Below, piece by piece: positions 17,160-25,826 of a stretch of DNA of 64,000 nucleotides (its first letter is position 1; every line of letters starts with the position of its first letter). The notes under the pieces were generated by a model. The model did not search any database. It had not been told where the DNA came from and worked only from the letters and a program-made list of their open reading frames with translations. Origin of the DNA: Candidatus Thiodiazotropha sp. LNASS1 (GTDB lineage: Bacteria; Pseudomonadota; Gammaproteobacteria; Chromatiales; Chromatiaceae). The translations under genes were made by a program, and so were the position numbers. The stretch spans positions 1,302,001-1,366,000 of the forward strand of contig NZ_OZ156465.1 of the NCBI RefSeq assembly GCF_964212655.1, written 5' to 3'.

Positions 17160-17576
17160 ATGTGCACCGCCGTCTACTACACCCTCAACGGCCAGGAGGT
17201 ACGCACCAAGTTCCCCAATGCCAGGGCCTGCCTGCCGGTGAAGAACAGGCACGGCGGTGCCGACCTGCTACCCTGGGGACGGCGCACCCACCAGCTCGGC
17301 AAACTGCCATTGGGGGGCTGGGCCAGGCTCGATGCCATCTATAGCGGGCATTGGGACCGCTGGCGGCCGATTCCGGTAAAACTGCTCGTCAGCCAGTTCA
17401 TGGAGGTGGACATGGAGGGCTCCAGCCACTGGTTCGACGTCACCCCGGGCAAATGGATCCAGGGACTGGTGGCCCACTGGGAACACGAAAGGCGTGTCTA
17501 TGTGGTCACCATCACCCCGGAGATGGAAGACGCCGCCTATGAACGTTGGCCGCGCATACTCAGCCACAGTCGCTGA
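17160..17576 (+). CDS. Divergent SRAP-like (YedK/HMCES-type) protein
   Basis: A 138-residue protein beginning Met-Cys. I read it as a shortened relative of SOS-response-associated peptidases, which crosslink abasic sites through Cys2. The order of blocks fits: MCTAVYY (MCGRY), LLPWGRR at 37-42 (WGLIP), WARLDAI at 54-60 (NARAE), FMEVD at 80-84 (FYEW), QGLVAHWE at 101-108 (AGLWE), TIT at 117-119, ERWPRIL at 128-134 (HDRMPVIL). Cys2 and Glu82 are kept; the catalytic-site Asn and His are replaced by Trp54 and probably Tyr127. The position after lexA and a Y-family polymerase supports a DNA-damage role. The family assignment is by eye and could be wrong. Confidence 0.6.
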   Translation: MCTAVYYTLNGQEVRTKFPNARACLPVKNRHGGADLLPWGRRTHQLGKLPLGGWARLDAIYSGHWDRWRPIPVKLLVSQFMEVDMEGSSHWFDVTPGKWIQGLVAHWEHERRVYVVTITPEMEDAAYERWPRILSHSR

Positions 17577-17591
17577 TCAAGGTAAAGTACA

Positions 17592-17610
17592 AGCCGCTAA
17601 TGAACGCCCA
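17592..17610 (+). repeat. Solo half-copy of the AGCCGCGAATGAACGCC repeat
   Basis: AGCCGCTAATGAACGCCCAT closely matches the right arm (read on the minus strand) of the inverted repeat at 39631-39790, AGCCGCGAATGAACGCCAAT, with two differences over 20 bases. Only one arm is seen here. Confidence 0.5.
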
Positions 17611-17659
17611 TCGTTATGCCAACGGAGCCTGCGTGAGACGCCTCCCTTAAGCGGACTCG

Positions 17660-17740
17660 ACTAAGCAACACCGTATTGCACGGGTACAGATCATCTGTGT
17701 TAGCCGCATGGCGTGCATTCCGTAAACCATACTGCTTAGT
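17660..17740 (+). ncRNA. Candidate structured RNA or leader upstream of the toroid-GGDEF gene
   Basis: An 8-bp closing helix (ACTAAGCA 17660-17667 with TGCTTAGT 17733-17740) encloses two clear hairpins: CCGT-ATTGCA-style (17671-17674 with 17680-17683) and ACAGA-TCA-TCTGT (17686-17698), plus a weak third near 17706-17716. It lies 147 bases before the ATG of a diguanylate cyclase. I looked for known c-di-GMP riboswitch signatures and did not find them. The direction is assumed from the downstream gene. The rest of 17577-17886 holds no gene I can support. Confidence 0.35.
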
Positions 17741-17886
17741 AACCGGTGCAAGCCAGCTCAGGCCTCTGAAAGATCCAACCCGGTCGATCGGGGATTAGAG
17801 ATTTTACTTTCCTTTACAATAAACCGACTCATATTACACCGAATATCCCTATAATTTTACTGGGATTTCCTGCTGTTTGGATTGAT

Positions 17887-19725
17887 ATGAAAATAAATAA
17901 GGTTCTGATGTTGCTTGCAGGGATTCTGGTTGTTATGGCGATTTCCTTTCAATGGAAAATCAGCAGCGATACTGTGTACGCTTCTGAACTGGAAGCGCAG
18001 TATCAGCAAGCGATGGATGATTACAGTGAAAATAATATCTACTATTCACCCCAGGCCACTACTCAATGGATCGTCCAACGGCAAAATCCGGCAGGTTACT
18101 TTGTCACCAATCCGGATATGCTGTTCGAACCCTCCCAGCTCAATAACAGCACACTGCGAGGTACACGCTATGCTATCAGCACCCTGGGAGATCTGGACGG
18201 GCTGTACAGCATAAATCGACTTGCTGTCATTGATTTTATCCTGGGTCTGTATGAAACGGAGATCAAACAGACTAGGGCGGAAACCTATACCCGATACCAA
18301 CGCGGTACCCGCTATGATGGATTTAAAACCCTGCCTGGCCAGGACGTCGGGGTGAGGCCAACCATGGATGCCCTCATGATACTTAATAGACTCGACCTTC
18401 TGGACGATCCGAGACTGAATCTGGATGGCATCTGGAACTTTATCGTTGCCCATCAAAATCAGGACGGAGGATTCTGGGATGAGCATTATCCAATGCTCCT
18501 AAAAAACTCCAGTATGAAATGCACCTCATTTGCAGCACGGGCTCTCGCTATACTGAGTCAACATACCGGTCGACCGATACCGGAGAAACTGAGTAAGGGT
18601 ATCATTCAGTTTGTCCAGAATAATTACGATATTGTTACCGGCGGCTACAGCAGTCAACCGGGAGAAAATTCTGACGATAGCTACAATGCGTTTCGCGCAT
18701 TCAAATCCATCTGGGATACCACCAATGGCAGTAATGAAATCAAACGTCAGGCAGTTAGCGATACCATCGACTTGAATACGCTTATTGACTATTTCAATAA
18801 TAATCACTATCTAGTCGAATTGGGGGGCTATTCCCGCCATAGTAAGCTTGAAAAGAAAAAAGCCTCCATTAAAGCTACCCACCTGACCGTGTGGCTTTTG
18901 CATGACATGCAACTTCTTGATCACGTCGACATACATAGAATAAGCAAGTATGTCATGTCGATGAAAACCCCGAATGGTCAATATGGTGGAGACATTTATA
19001 CGACTTATTCAGCAATTGGCCTGCTACAGAAAATGGGTATCCCCTCGGCACCCAATCCTGAACCGGAAAAACCGGAAAAGCCGGCGATAATTCCTAGTAT
19101 TGTACCTACAACATTCTTCATAACAGCACTGATAACTTTACACCTCGGTTATCAAGCTAAAAAATTTGAGTTTAAAACCATCAACAAAGCCCTCATCATT
19201 CAGGCGAGCACGGATGCTCTTACCGGCATCTTTAATCGGCAGAGTTTCGAGCAAAAACTGAAGCATGAGATTGAAAAATCCTTAAGGTACAAAAGACCCC
19301 TGACGACAATCATGTTTGATATCGACAACTTCAAACGGATCAATGACAAGCACGGTCACATTGCTGGAGACACTGTACTCAAAGAAATTTCTGTACTGAT
19401 AAAAGATGCCCTCAGGGATTCAGATATTTTTGCACGCTGGGGTGGTGAGGAATTCATTATACTTTCTACTGAAACAGATATTGAAGGCGGGCGACAACTT
19501 GCAAAAAAAATGCTCGATCTGATAAATAAAAAAGAATTCACCGTGGTGCAGAAAATCTCTGCAAGCTTTGGTGTTACTGAATTCGGTGCTGAAGATAGTA
19601 TGGAAAGCCTGGTGAAGCGGGTCGATAACGCCATGCTGGAAGCCAAGCAACAGGGCAAAAACAGAATCATCAGCGTGGATGCAAAACATTACTGTCGGCC
19701 AGCCTGTCTGACCAGCGGATCATGA
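17887..19725 (+). CDS. Toroid-sensor diguanylate cyclase (prenyltransferase/squalene-oxidase-like repeats + GGDEF)
   Basis: A 612-residue membrane protein. Residues 6-21 form an N-terminal hydrophobic segment. Residues 50-385 show spaced helical repeats with the G-rich turns of the squalene cyclase/protein prenyltransferase alpha-alpha toroid: QNPAGYF (66-72), NQDGGFW (191-197), VTGGYS (250-255), ELGGYS (311-316), PNGQYGG (362-368). A Pro/Glu linker (PEPEKPEKP) leads to a TM at about 403-421 and a GGDEF domain with FDIDNFK, RWGGEEF (GGEEF 519-523) and an RxxD inhibition site (RDSD 510-513). An active cyclase with a periplasmic toroid is therefore predicted. No cyclase DxDD motif is present, so the toroid looks like a binding domain. 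A candidate structured RNA lies upstream. Confidence 0.85.
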   Translation: MKINKVLMLLAGILVVMAISFQWKISSDTVYASELEAQYQQAMDDYSENNIYYSPQATTQWIVQRQNPAGYFVTNPDMLFEPSQLNNSTLRGTRYAISTLGDLDGLYSINRLAVIDFILGLYETEIKQTRAETYTRYQRGTRYDGFKTLPGQDVGVRPTMDALMILNRLDLLDDPRLNLDGIWNFIVAHQNQDGGFWDEHYPMLLKNSSMKCTSFAARALAILSQHTGRPIPEKLSKGIIQFVQNNYDIVTGGYSSQPGENSDDSYNAFRAFKSIWDTTNGSNEIKRQAVSDTIDLNTLIDYFNNNHYLVELGGYSRHSKLEKKKASIKATHLTVWLLHDMQLLDHVDIHRISKYVMSMKTPNGQYGGDIYTTYSAIGLLQKMGIPSAPNPEPEKPEKPAIIPSIVPTTFFITALITLHLGYQAKKFEFKTINKALIIQASTDALTGIFNRQSFEQKLKHEIEKSLRYKRPLTTIMFDIDNFKRINDKHGHIAGDTVLKEISVLIKDALRDSDIFARWGGEEFIILSTETDIEGGRQLAKKMLDLINKKEFTVVQKISASFGVTEFGAEDSMESLVKRVDNAMLEAKQQGKNRIISVDAKHYCRPACLTSGS

Positions 19726-19837
19726 TTCCCTACGTCGCTGGAACCTCGCCACTCGATCGACGACATTCCCAAGCCATTGAAGCTGTAGAAAAACCCATAA
19801 TTTTACGTAATAAATGGTAAATTGATGGAAGCAGTCA

Positions 19838-21277
19838 CTATTCCACAAGCGCCTTCATCTCATCCAGGATGAGTTTGGCTCGCTCAGGGTGTTGTTCCAT
19901 CTCCCTGCTCTTGGCGGCGATCCACTGCGCCTCTTCCTGCAGCAACCGGTTCAGGTTCTCTTCATAGACGACTACCGGATAGTCTCGCTTACGCAGTTCC
20001 ACCACATAGTCGTTGAGACGCTCTTTCAGCAGCAGCCGACGGGTCTGTTGCCGGGTATCCGGATCATTGATATCGGTATATTTCGAAGCCCTTTGATCAG
20101 TCACCCGAACAATATGCCAGCCGGCGGGGGTCTCTACGGGGCCTCCCAACTCGCCGATTTCAAGGGCGAAGGCCAACTCATCCAGAGCGGGAAAACCGCT
20201 GCCCTCCTCGACCCAGCCGAAGTCACCCAGGGTCTGCTTTGCCCTTGGATCGATGGAGTGGTTGAGCGCCGCCTGGTAGATGGTCATTTCACCCTTCCCC
20301 AGTTTTTCCATAATATCCAGCGCCGCCTTCTCATCTTTCAACACCACCATCTGCAGTTTGCGGTACTCATTGAAGGTAATGCGCCCCTGATGTTCCGTAA
20401 AATAATCCCGTACCTCCTGCTCCGTCGGCTGCATAGCTTGCGTCAGCGCACTACGATGCCGATTGACCAGGCGTGTCATGCTGAATTCGGCCAGGGCGGC
20501 CTGAAAACCCGGATCCTGATCCAGCCCCGCCTCTCGCCCCTTTTTCGCCAATAGATAGTTGTCAATCAGTCCATTCAGGGTTTTCAGGCGTCTGTTGATA
20601 TCGATCGAGTTGTTCAAGGTAGTGAGATATTTCTTACTCTCGCCCCATGTCATTACGTTACCGTCATACTCGGCGATCACCTGCTCATCGCTACGTATAC
20701 CGTCATCTTCAATCTCAAGATGCTTGGTGTGAATCATTACCTTAGTCCCGGCATGCAGATGTTTGCGCAATCCCTGTTTGCGTGCCAGATATTTTGCTTT
20801 TTTGACCTTTGCCTCGACCAGGGGACGCATCTTGTCATCCAGCTCGGTATCCTTGGCAAAGTGTTTCTTCACATAGTCGGCAATATCTGCTTCGCTGACA
20901 GCGGTATCCGCTTTCAGGTAGTGTCTGCGATAGAGTCCTGCAAGCATGCCATCGGCATACTCCTGCAACTCCCGTTTGAAATTCGGGTCCTCCAGCTTTC
21001 CCTTGCCGACGGCATCCAGATAGAGCAGGTTGACGCTGATCGCCCTGTCCAGCAGTGTCAGGACCACAGTACGTCGTTCGGGTGTACCCAGTGCCGGCGT
21101 TGACAGGCCCACTACGGCTGTACTGTTCAGTTGTGTGTTCAGTTGGGGGAAGGTGATGATTCGATCGTCAACCCGGGCCAGGATATTGCTATCGGATAGT
21201 ACAGGCTTTGCTGTAGGTTCTCCCCATGCGGAAGCGGCCAGGAAACAACCGGCCGCCAGTGTTACAAGATTTTTCAT
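19838..21277 (-). CDS. Periplasmic parvulin-type peptidyl-prolyl isomerase (SurA/PpiC-like)
   Basis: A 479-residue exported foldase. A signal peptide (LVTLAAGCFLAASAWG) is followed by SurA-N-like helices (ILARVDDRIITFPQLNTQL) and a second similar element (QVIAEYDGNVMTWGESKKYL), then one parvulin domain near residue 320-410 (LGDFGWVEEGSGFPALDELAFALEIGELGGPVETPAGWHIVRV). The final 70 residues are helical. GGAGGC precedes the start. It follows the nine-haem cytochrome gene by 206 bases on the same strand, so it may help fold or export that large secreted cytochrome. This association is inferred from position only. Confidence 0.88.
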   Translation of the reverse strand: MKNLVTLAAGCFLAASAWGEPTAKPVLSDSNILARVDDRIITFPQLNTQLNSTAVVGLSTPALGTPERRTVVLTLLDRAISVNLLYLDAVGKGKLEDPNFKRELQEYADGMLAGLYRRHYLKADTAVSEADIADYVKKHFAKDTELDDKMRPLVEAKVKKAKYLARKQGLRKHLHAGTKVMIHTKHLEIEDDGIRSDEQVIAEYDGNVMTWGESKKYLTTLNNSIDINRRLKTLNGLIDNYLLAKKGREAGLDQDPGFQAALAEFSMTRLVNRHRSALTQAMQPTEQEVRDYFTEHQGRITFNEYRKLQMVVLKDEKAALDIMEKLGKGEMTIYQAALNHSIDPRAKQTLGDFGWVEEGSGFPALDELAFALEIGELGGPVETPAGWHIVRVTDQRASKYTDINDPDTRQQTRRLLLKERLNDYVVELRKRDYPVVVYEENLNRLLQEEAQWIAAKSREMEQHPERAKLILDEMKALVE

Positions 21278-21405
21278 TTTTGCCTCCGACTGCCCTGCCC
21301 AACCAGGTACCCGGCCGCATCAGTGGCGGAACAGGTCTGCGGTATATAATCGATGGTTAAACAGTTGAGCGATTCAACTTACCCTTAAATGGCTGTGAAC
21401 TGAGC

Positions 21406-21434
21406 GGGAGGGGAAACAGGCTGTTTCCCCTCCC
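21406..21434. other. Long hairpin between cytochrome and foldase genes
   Basis: GGGAGGGGAAACA pairs with TGTTTCCCCTCCC (13 bp, G-C rich end, short loop). Neither side has the T run of a terminator. It may be a processing or attenuation element within the minus-strand transcript from the cytochrome into the isomerase gene. Confidence 0.5.
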
Positions 21435-21483
21435 TAATGCAGCCAGTCTATCGGCCTATTTGACAGACTGGGTTGTACTGCCG

Positions 21484-24400
21484 TTACCAGCCACAGGTTG
21501 AGCCGGTGCGATCCAGGGATACATCTTCCCATACGCTTTCCGACACCCGGCCTTCCGCGAGATGGAGTTTCCACTCCCGACCGTCTTCGCCGTTACAGGC
21601 CACTTCCTGCCATTCATCATCATGGCAACCCTGACAGACGGTAGTGCGCGGATCAGTGGAGCCAAATACAGAGCCTGAGATCAGTATCTCCACCTGGTCC
21701 ATGGTCTTTCGCGATACCCGCCCCTTCATGGCATGCTCCAGCCACTCATCTTCCGATACACTGACTTCATCGTTCTCGTTTTCATGACAGCTGATACAGA
21801 AGTCGTCTCGAGGATCGTGATTATCGGTAAAAGTATGGGCCCAACTCACTGCCGCGTCGAAATCACCGGCGATCGGCGTACCGTCGAAGCGCAGACCTTC
21901 ACCCTCGTCACAGTTGTCTCCATCCTCGCCCGGCGCACAGACCCGTGTGGGTATCTGGGCATCAGGATTGTCGGCCAGGGTCTCGTACATATGGCATGAA
22001 CCGCACTTCAGCGGACCATGGCTGTCGTCGCTGTTGAGATAGGCCGCCTGGGCATAGGTTGTGGCATCAACACCATCCACACCGGGACCCTGCTCCAAAT
22101 GAGGCGCCACCGGATAGAGGCCGTGGATCGACTCATGACAACCCTGACAGGTGATGTCCCGGTGACCGCGCGAGTAACGCATCAACCCCGCCTTGCGTGG
22201 ATAGTTGAAGGGCGGATGGTCATTACCCGGCTGATGGCCGCTCGGCTCCACATAGGGTGCGGTGTGGCAGTCGGCGCAATGAGGTTCGCCGGCAGCGAGC
22301 CAGTGGTCGCGTCCGTCGGTTGCCGCCGAGAAGGGTACCGCGGCCGCCATCGATCCACTCAGGGTCTGCTGGGCTGCAGCCACGCAATCGTCGGTGGTGC
22401 AGAAATCGAGGATACTGACACTGAAATCGCCGTCGCCATCGAAGCTGCCGCAGATCTGGAAGTCCGCCTCGCCGTTGCCATCACAGTCGGGGCCTGGTGC
22501 TGCGGCACCGGTGGTACATGCGGTGACGTCTCCCGCCACCTCGATGGTGGCCAGCTTGGCGTCGAGCGCCGGGTCGGTACTACCGCCCAAATAGGCGCAG
22601 AGCCCGGGATCGCGGCGCCAGATGGCCATGGTCTCTTCCGAGGTGCGAATCGCACCATCGGCCGGGAAGACATTGGGATCTCTCGGATCGAGCCAGTCCA
22701 AAGCCTGTTGCGTATCGACGCCCACTGCGGCGGCAATGTCATCCAATGAAGCCAGCGCGCGGATATTGCTCGCGCCTGGGCCGGGTATGCCATCGATCAG
22801 GCTCTCCATGTTCTCGCGTTTCCAGATCTCCTGGCTCAACTGATTGTGACAGTTGGTACACCAGATACCCCGGTCGTCGCGATCGCTGCCCGCAAGGCCT
22901 GCCTGATTGCGTGAAACATTGTCGCGCAACCATTCGCCGATGGCTGTCAGGTGCTCAGGCGTACCTGCACCATCGATATCCTTGAACGGATTGGAGTGAA
23001 CATCACGGCCGACGAAACAACCGCCGGCGCCTAAACGGTTATCCGTATCGGCATAGAAGTTGTCCCCCGTCTCGGTGATGGGATAGCCCGCCATGTCGCC
23101 ATTGGAACGATGGGCTGGATGACATCCCTGGCAACCGCCGAAACGGCCGAGACTGTCGCTGAATGCGATCGGACCGCCCTCGCCGACACCGCGATGGGTC
23201 TGATGAATCGCCTCGGACATGGGCAGAATAACTTTATTGTTGCCCTCATCATCGATAAAGGAGGCCGACTTGACCTGGGCGATGACATTATCCGCATGGC
23301 AACGTTGACACAGCACGGTGGTATTGCCGATTCGGGTGCTTTGCGCGAACACGGGCCGGTTGTTTTGCGCCGACAGATCGGCAGCCAATGCATCGCACTC
23401 TGCCGGAGTGCCGCAGGCCGGATAGTTGACCAGGAAATCCGTGCCATGGCTCATGTCATGCAGGCCGAGAATACTGATGGCCGCACTCTTGAGTCGCGGA
23501 TACCAGTCCGAGTCGCCAGGACCTATACCATAATAGCTCATCCAGAAATTGTACTCCTGCTGAACCTTGGCCCAGATTTCATCCCCGCTCTTATGGGGAG
23601 AATTGGTGGTATCCACCTCTGAATGGCAGCGCTCGCAGTTGGGGATATCGATGGGGGCGGTACCGAAGCCCTCCACCGGCACACCATTCTGCATCACAGG
23701 TTCACCCATGCCGCCCGGCTGAGCGGGATCGTAATGGCGCAGCTTGGCCCTCATCGCGACAAAGGGGCGTACAGAGTCCTCGAACATCGCGCCCGGATCG
23801 GCAAAGAAGTTGATGGAATCCTCGAACGGAGTCAACGGGAGCCCCAAGGCCTCCCAGATCCTGGGTGAGGTCAGGGTGATCGGCAGGTTCTCCAATACCT
23901 TCATCTGAGTGTAGACAACAGTGCCATGCTCACCCGAGAAAGTCAGTACATTGCCATTGGATGCGCCACCACAATCATTCGGTACGGCAGGATTGCTTGG
24001 TACACCATCGGGATGAGAAACAGGCCCCATGGGATGGAGGCCGGCGCCGCAATCAGCGGGATACTCGATATGGCCGGTTACGCCGAGTCGAATCTTATCG
24101 CTCTCCGCGGTTGAATTGTTGGGATTGGCCCCCTCCAGGTCGGCATAGATATAGAGATGATTCCAGACTGCATTCCAGTAGTTGTCGGTCGGATCATCGA
24201 AATCGCCATCACCCACCATAGCGCCGCTGACACCGTTCCAGGTCGGATTGCCATTACCGGAGGTCTTGAGCGAACCGTCCGGATTGACCACTGCCGAATC
24301 GGCAAGGGTATTCCACATCAGCAGTGAATTGCCCTCTGTCGCACTGATCAGCGTTGAGGTCTGAGGCACAACCTGCGGGCGGGTTTCACGGGGCTGAGCA

Positions 24401-24915
24401 TCATGCCAATATTCAAGCACATACTTTTGGAAATCCCCATTCGCATCGAGATCGGGATCACGCAAAACAGTCTGGCGTCCCAAAGCATCCAGGCCTACCG
24501 AGGGATCTCCCTCCAGAAGGCGCGCGAAGGCCGTCTGCCCTTCGTCACTCTGCTGCGTCTTCACAACCTGGGCAAGGATAGAGTTGTAAGGAGGCAATAC
24601 ACAACAGTAGGCGAACTCAAACCCGGTACAGTGCATACCGAGTTCGTAGTTCATCATGATATTGAAACTGTTCTTTGGGCGCAGTGCCAAGCCGTTATCG
24701 CCGTCACCCTCACCTTCGGAATGTCTCTCTTCCTCTTCCTCGTCCTTCCTGCGCTCATCCTCTTCGCTACTGTATTTGTCTTCCTCGTGATTTTCCTCTT
24801 CTTCATCACTGCTCGCCCAGCCATTGTCCATGGTGAAAATCAGCATAAAGATAAACGAAATCGCGAGTGTTACGAAGCGATGGGATTTATTACGTCGTGA
24901 TTGATTGAACTTCAT
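21484..24915 (-). CDS. Large secreted multihaem c-type cytochrome (9 CxxCH)
   Basis: A 1143-residue exported protein. A signal peptide (residues about 12-35) is followed by a very acidic, Glu/Asp-rich stretch (about 36-75), then NYELGMHCTGFEFAYCCVLPPYNS, the same module seen in the PKD cytochrome. Nine CxxCH haem sites follow: CERCH, CQRCH, CQGCH, CTNCH, CADCH, CQGCH, CGSCH, CISCH, CQGCH. Between sites four and five an Asp/Gly-rich part (CDGNGEADFQICGSFDGDGDFSV) looks like a calcium-binding or dockerin-like loop. GGAGGGG lies before the start. A role in periplasmic or extracellular electron transfer is expected; donor and acceptor are unknown. It sits between a TlpA-like thioredoxin and a parvulin foldase on one strand. 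Confidence 0.9.
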   Translation of the reverse strand: MKFNQSRRNKSHRFVTLAISFIFMLIFTMDNGWASSDEEEENHEEDKYSSEEDERRKDEEEEERHSEGEGDGDNGLALRPKNSFNIMMNYELGMHCTGFEFAYCCVLPPYNSILAQVVKTQQSDEGQTAFARLLEGDPSVGLDALGRQTVLRDPDLDANGDFQKYVLEYWHDAQPRETRPQVVPQTSTLISATEGNSLLMWNTLADSAVVNPDGSLKTSGNGNPTWNGVSGAMVGDGDFDDPTDNYWNAVWNHLYIYADLEGANPNNSTAESDKIRLGVTGHIEYPADCGAGLHPMGPVSHPDGVPSNPAVPNDCGGASNGNVLTFSGEHGTVVYTQMKVLENLPITLTSPRIWEALGLPLTPFEDSINFFADPGAMFEDSVRPFVAMRAKLRHYDPAQPGGMGEPVMQNGVPVEGFGTAPIDIPNCERCHSEVDTTNSPHKSGDEIWAKVQQEYNFWMSYYGIGPGDSDWYPRLKSAAISILGLHDMSHGTDFLVNYPACGTPAECDALAADLSAQNNRPVFAQSTRIGNTTVLCQRCHADNVIAQVKSASFIDDEGNNKVILPMSEAIHQTHRGVGEGGPIAFSDSLGRFGGCQGCHPAHRSNGDMAGYPITETGDNFYADTDNRLGAGGCFVGRDVHSNPFKDIDGAGTPEHLTAIGEWLRDNVSRNQAGLAGSDRDDRGIWCTNCHNQLSQEIWKRENMESLIDGIPGPGASNIRALASLDDIAAAVGVDTQQALDWLDPRDPNVFPADGAIRTSEETMAIWRRDPGLCAYLGGSTDPALDAKLATIEVAGDVTACTTGAAAPGPDCDGNGEADFQICGSFDGDGDFSVSILDFCTTDDCVAAAQQTLSGSMAAAVPFSAATDGRDHWLAAGEPHCADCHTAPYVEPSGHQPGNDHPPFNYPRKAGLMRYSRGHRDITCQGCHESIHGLYPVAPHLEQGPGVDGVDATTYAQAAYLNSDDSHGPLKCGSCHMYETLADNPDAQIPTRVCAPGEDGDNCDEGEGLRFDGTPIAGDFDAAVSWAHTFTDNHDPRDDFCISCHENENDEVSVSEDEWLEHAMKGRVSRKTMDQVEILISGSVFGSTDPRTTVCQGCHDDEWQEVACNGEDGREWKLHLAEGRVSESVWEDVSLDRTGSTCGW

Positions 24916-25295
24916 AATCGAACCCCTCCATGAAGCTGTACGATTTTTATGTGGGACGAGTACTCCGGCGGCGTTATACGTCCACGATTAGCTCACATTG
25001 AATGTGATGATCCTCCTGTCCAATAGCTACCAAATAAATGAGCAACCAACAATAACCACTTGTATTAATTTGTTTTTTTATCCAGCACTCATTACTAATA
25101 CATTGGCCGTTTTGGGCAGGTTGTCCCAAAATTAGCAAAACAAGATTAAAAGAAACTTAAAAAGTTGAGGATTTGGGAAAAGAAATACTAGGCTGGGTTT
25201 AAAGATGTGACCCAGTTCATGCTCTAAAATCTGACAGGACGGCGCTTACGCTTCGCTCAGTTGACAGTCCCCGATGCATATTCACCGCAGGCACC
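24916..25295. other. Intergenic region upstream of the large cytochrome
   Basis: No gene. It holds the strong ribosome binding site of the cytochrome, AT-rich stretches at about 25030-25090 and 25140-25190, and the dyad at 25110-25131. The segment CTTACGCTTCGCTCAG at about 25246-25261 resembles the dispersed-repeat core without its arms. Confidence 0.5.
25110..25131. promoter_or_regulatory. Dyad TTTTGGG-N8-CCCAAAA upstream of the cytochrome
   Basis: Perfect 7-base inverted half-sites, TTTTGGG (25110-25116) and CCCAAAA (25125-25131), about 195 bases before the cytochrome start. It could be an operator. It does not match the FNR/Anr consensus. Confidence 0.3.
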
Positions 25296-25826
25296 CTACT
25301 TCTGCATGACCTGGTGAACAATCGAAGTGGCTTCGTCACTATCCCACTCGATAGGACCAATCGCCTTATAACGCAAGCGCCCCTGTCCATCAACGAGAAA
25401 ACTGCTCGGGAAGACCTTGACCTCCCAGGCGTTGGCTGCGACCCGGCTTGGATCAAGTAGAACGGGAAACGTAAGTTTCAGGCGTGCCGCCATTTTACTT
25501 ACACGACGTTCGCTCTCCTCGACATTGATGGCCAGAATGACAAAATCGGACTGGTTCATCGCCTCTTTCAACCTGATCAGGGACGGCATCTCCTCAATAC
25601 AGGGAGGGCACCAGGTTGTCCAGAAGTTGAGTAAAACCGTTTTGCCCTTGAGATCGCTGATTTTGACTTGATTGCCTTTTAAGTCTTGAAGCACCAGGGA
25701 GGGGGCAGGATGATTCGGCAATACAACCTCAAGCCAGCCACCATGCGTCAGGCCGCTTACTGAAAATGAAAACAGGATCAGCGCCTGTATGAGATTGATC
25801 AAATATGATCTTTTGAGCAGATTCAT
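25296..25826 (-). CDS. TlpA/ResA-like periplasmic thioredoxin
   Basis: A 176-residue protein with an uncleaved or cleavable N-terminal hydrophobic segment (about residues 8-26) and a thioredoxin fold: LQDLKGNQVKISDLKGKTVLLNFW, active site WCPPC with the usual EEMPSL after it, VILAINVEE and a cis-Pro region KVFPSSFLVDGQG. The TlpA/ResA group reduces disulfides outside the cytoplasm, often to keep apocytochrome c haem-binding cysteines reduced. The next gene downstream on the same strand encodes a nine-haem cytochrome, which fits that role. The intervening 380 bases argue for separate promoters. Confidence 0.88.
   Translation of the reverse strand: MNLLKRSYLINLIQALILFSFSVSGLTHGGWLEVVLPNHPAPSLVLQDLKGNQVKISDLKGKTVLLNFWTTWCPPCIEEMPSLIRLKEAMNQSDFVILAINVEESERRVSKMAARLKLTFPVLLDPSRVAANAWEVKVFPSSFLVDGQGRLRYKAIGPIEWDSDEATSIVHQVMQK

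Noticed and set aside
17577-17886. c-di-GMP riboswitch upstream of the GGDEF gene
   Set aside because: The conserved GEMM-type tetraloop/receptor and GCAAACC/ACGCAAAGCC-like segments are not present in order; kept only as an unclassified structure.
17800-17886. Sigma-28 promoter for the toroid-GGDEF gene
   Set aside because: TAAACCGA with a downstream ACCGAATA is only a partial match with wrong spacing, unlike the clear site at 26010.
22018-22749. 243-residue frame on the plus strand inside the large cytochrome gene
   Set aside because: Opposite strand of a nine-haem cytochrome; no ribosome site and low-complexity composition. A shadow of the real gene.
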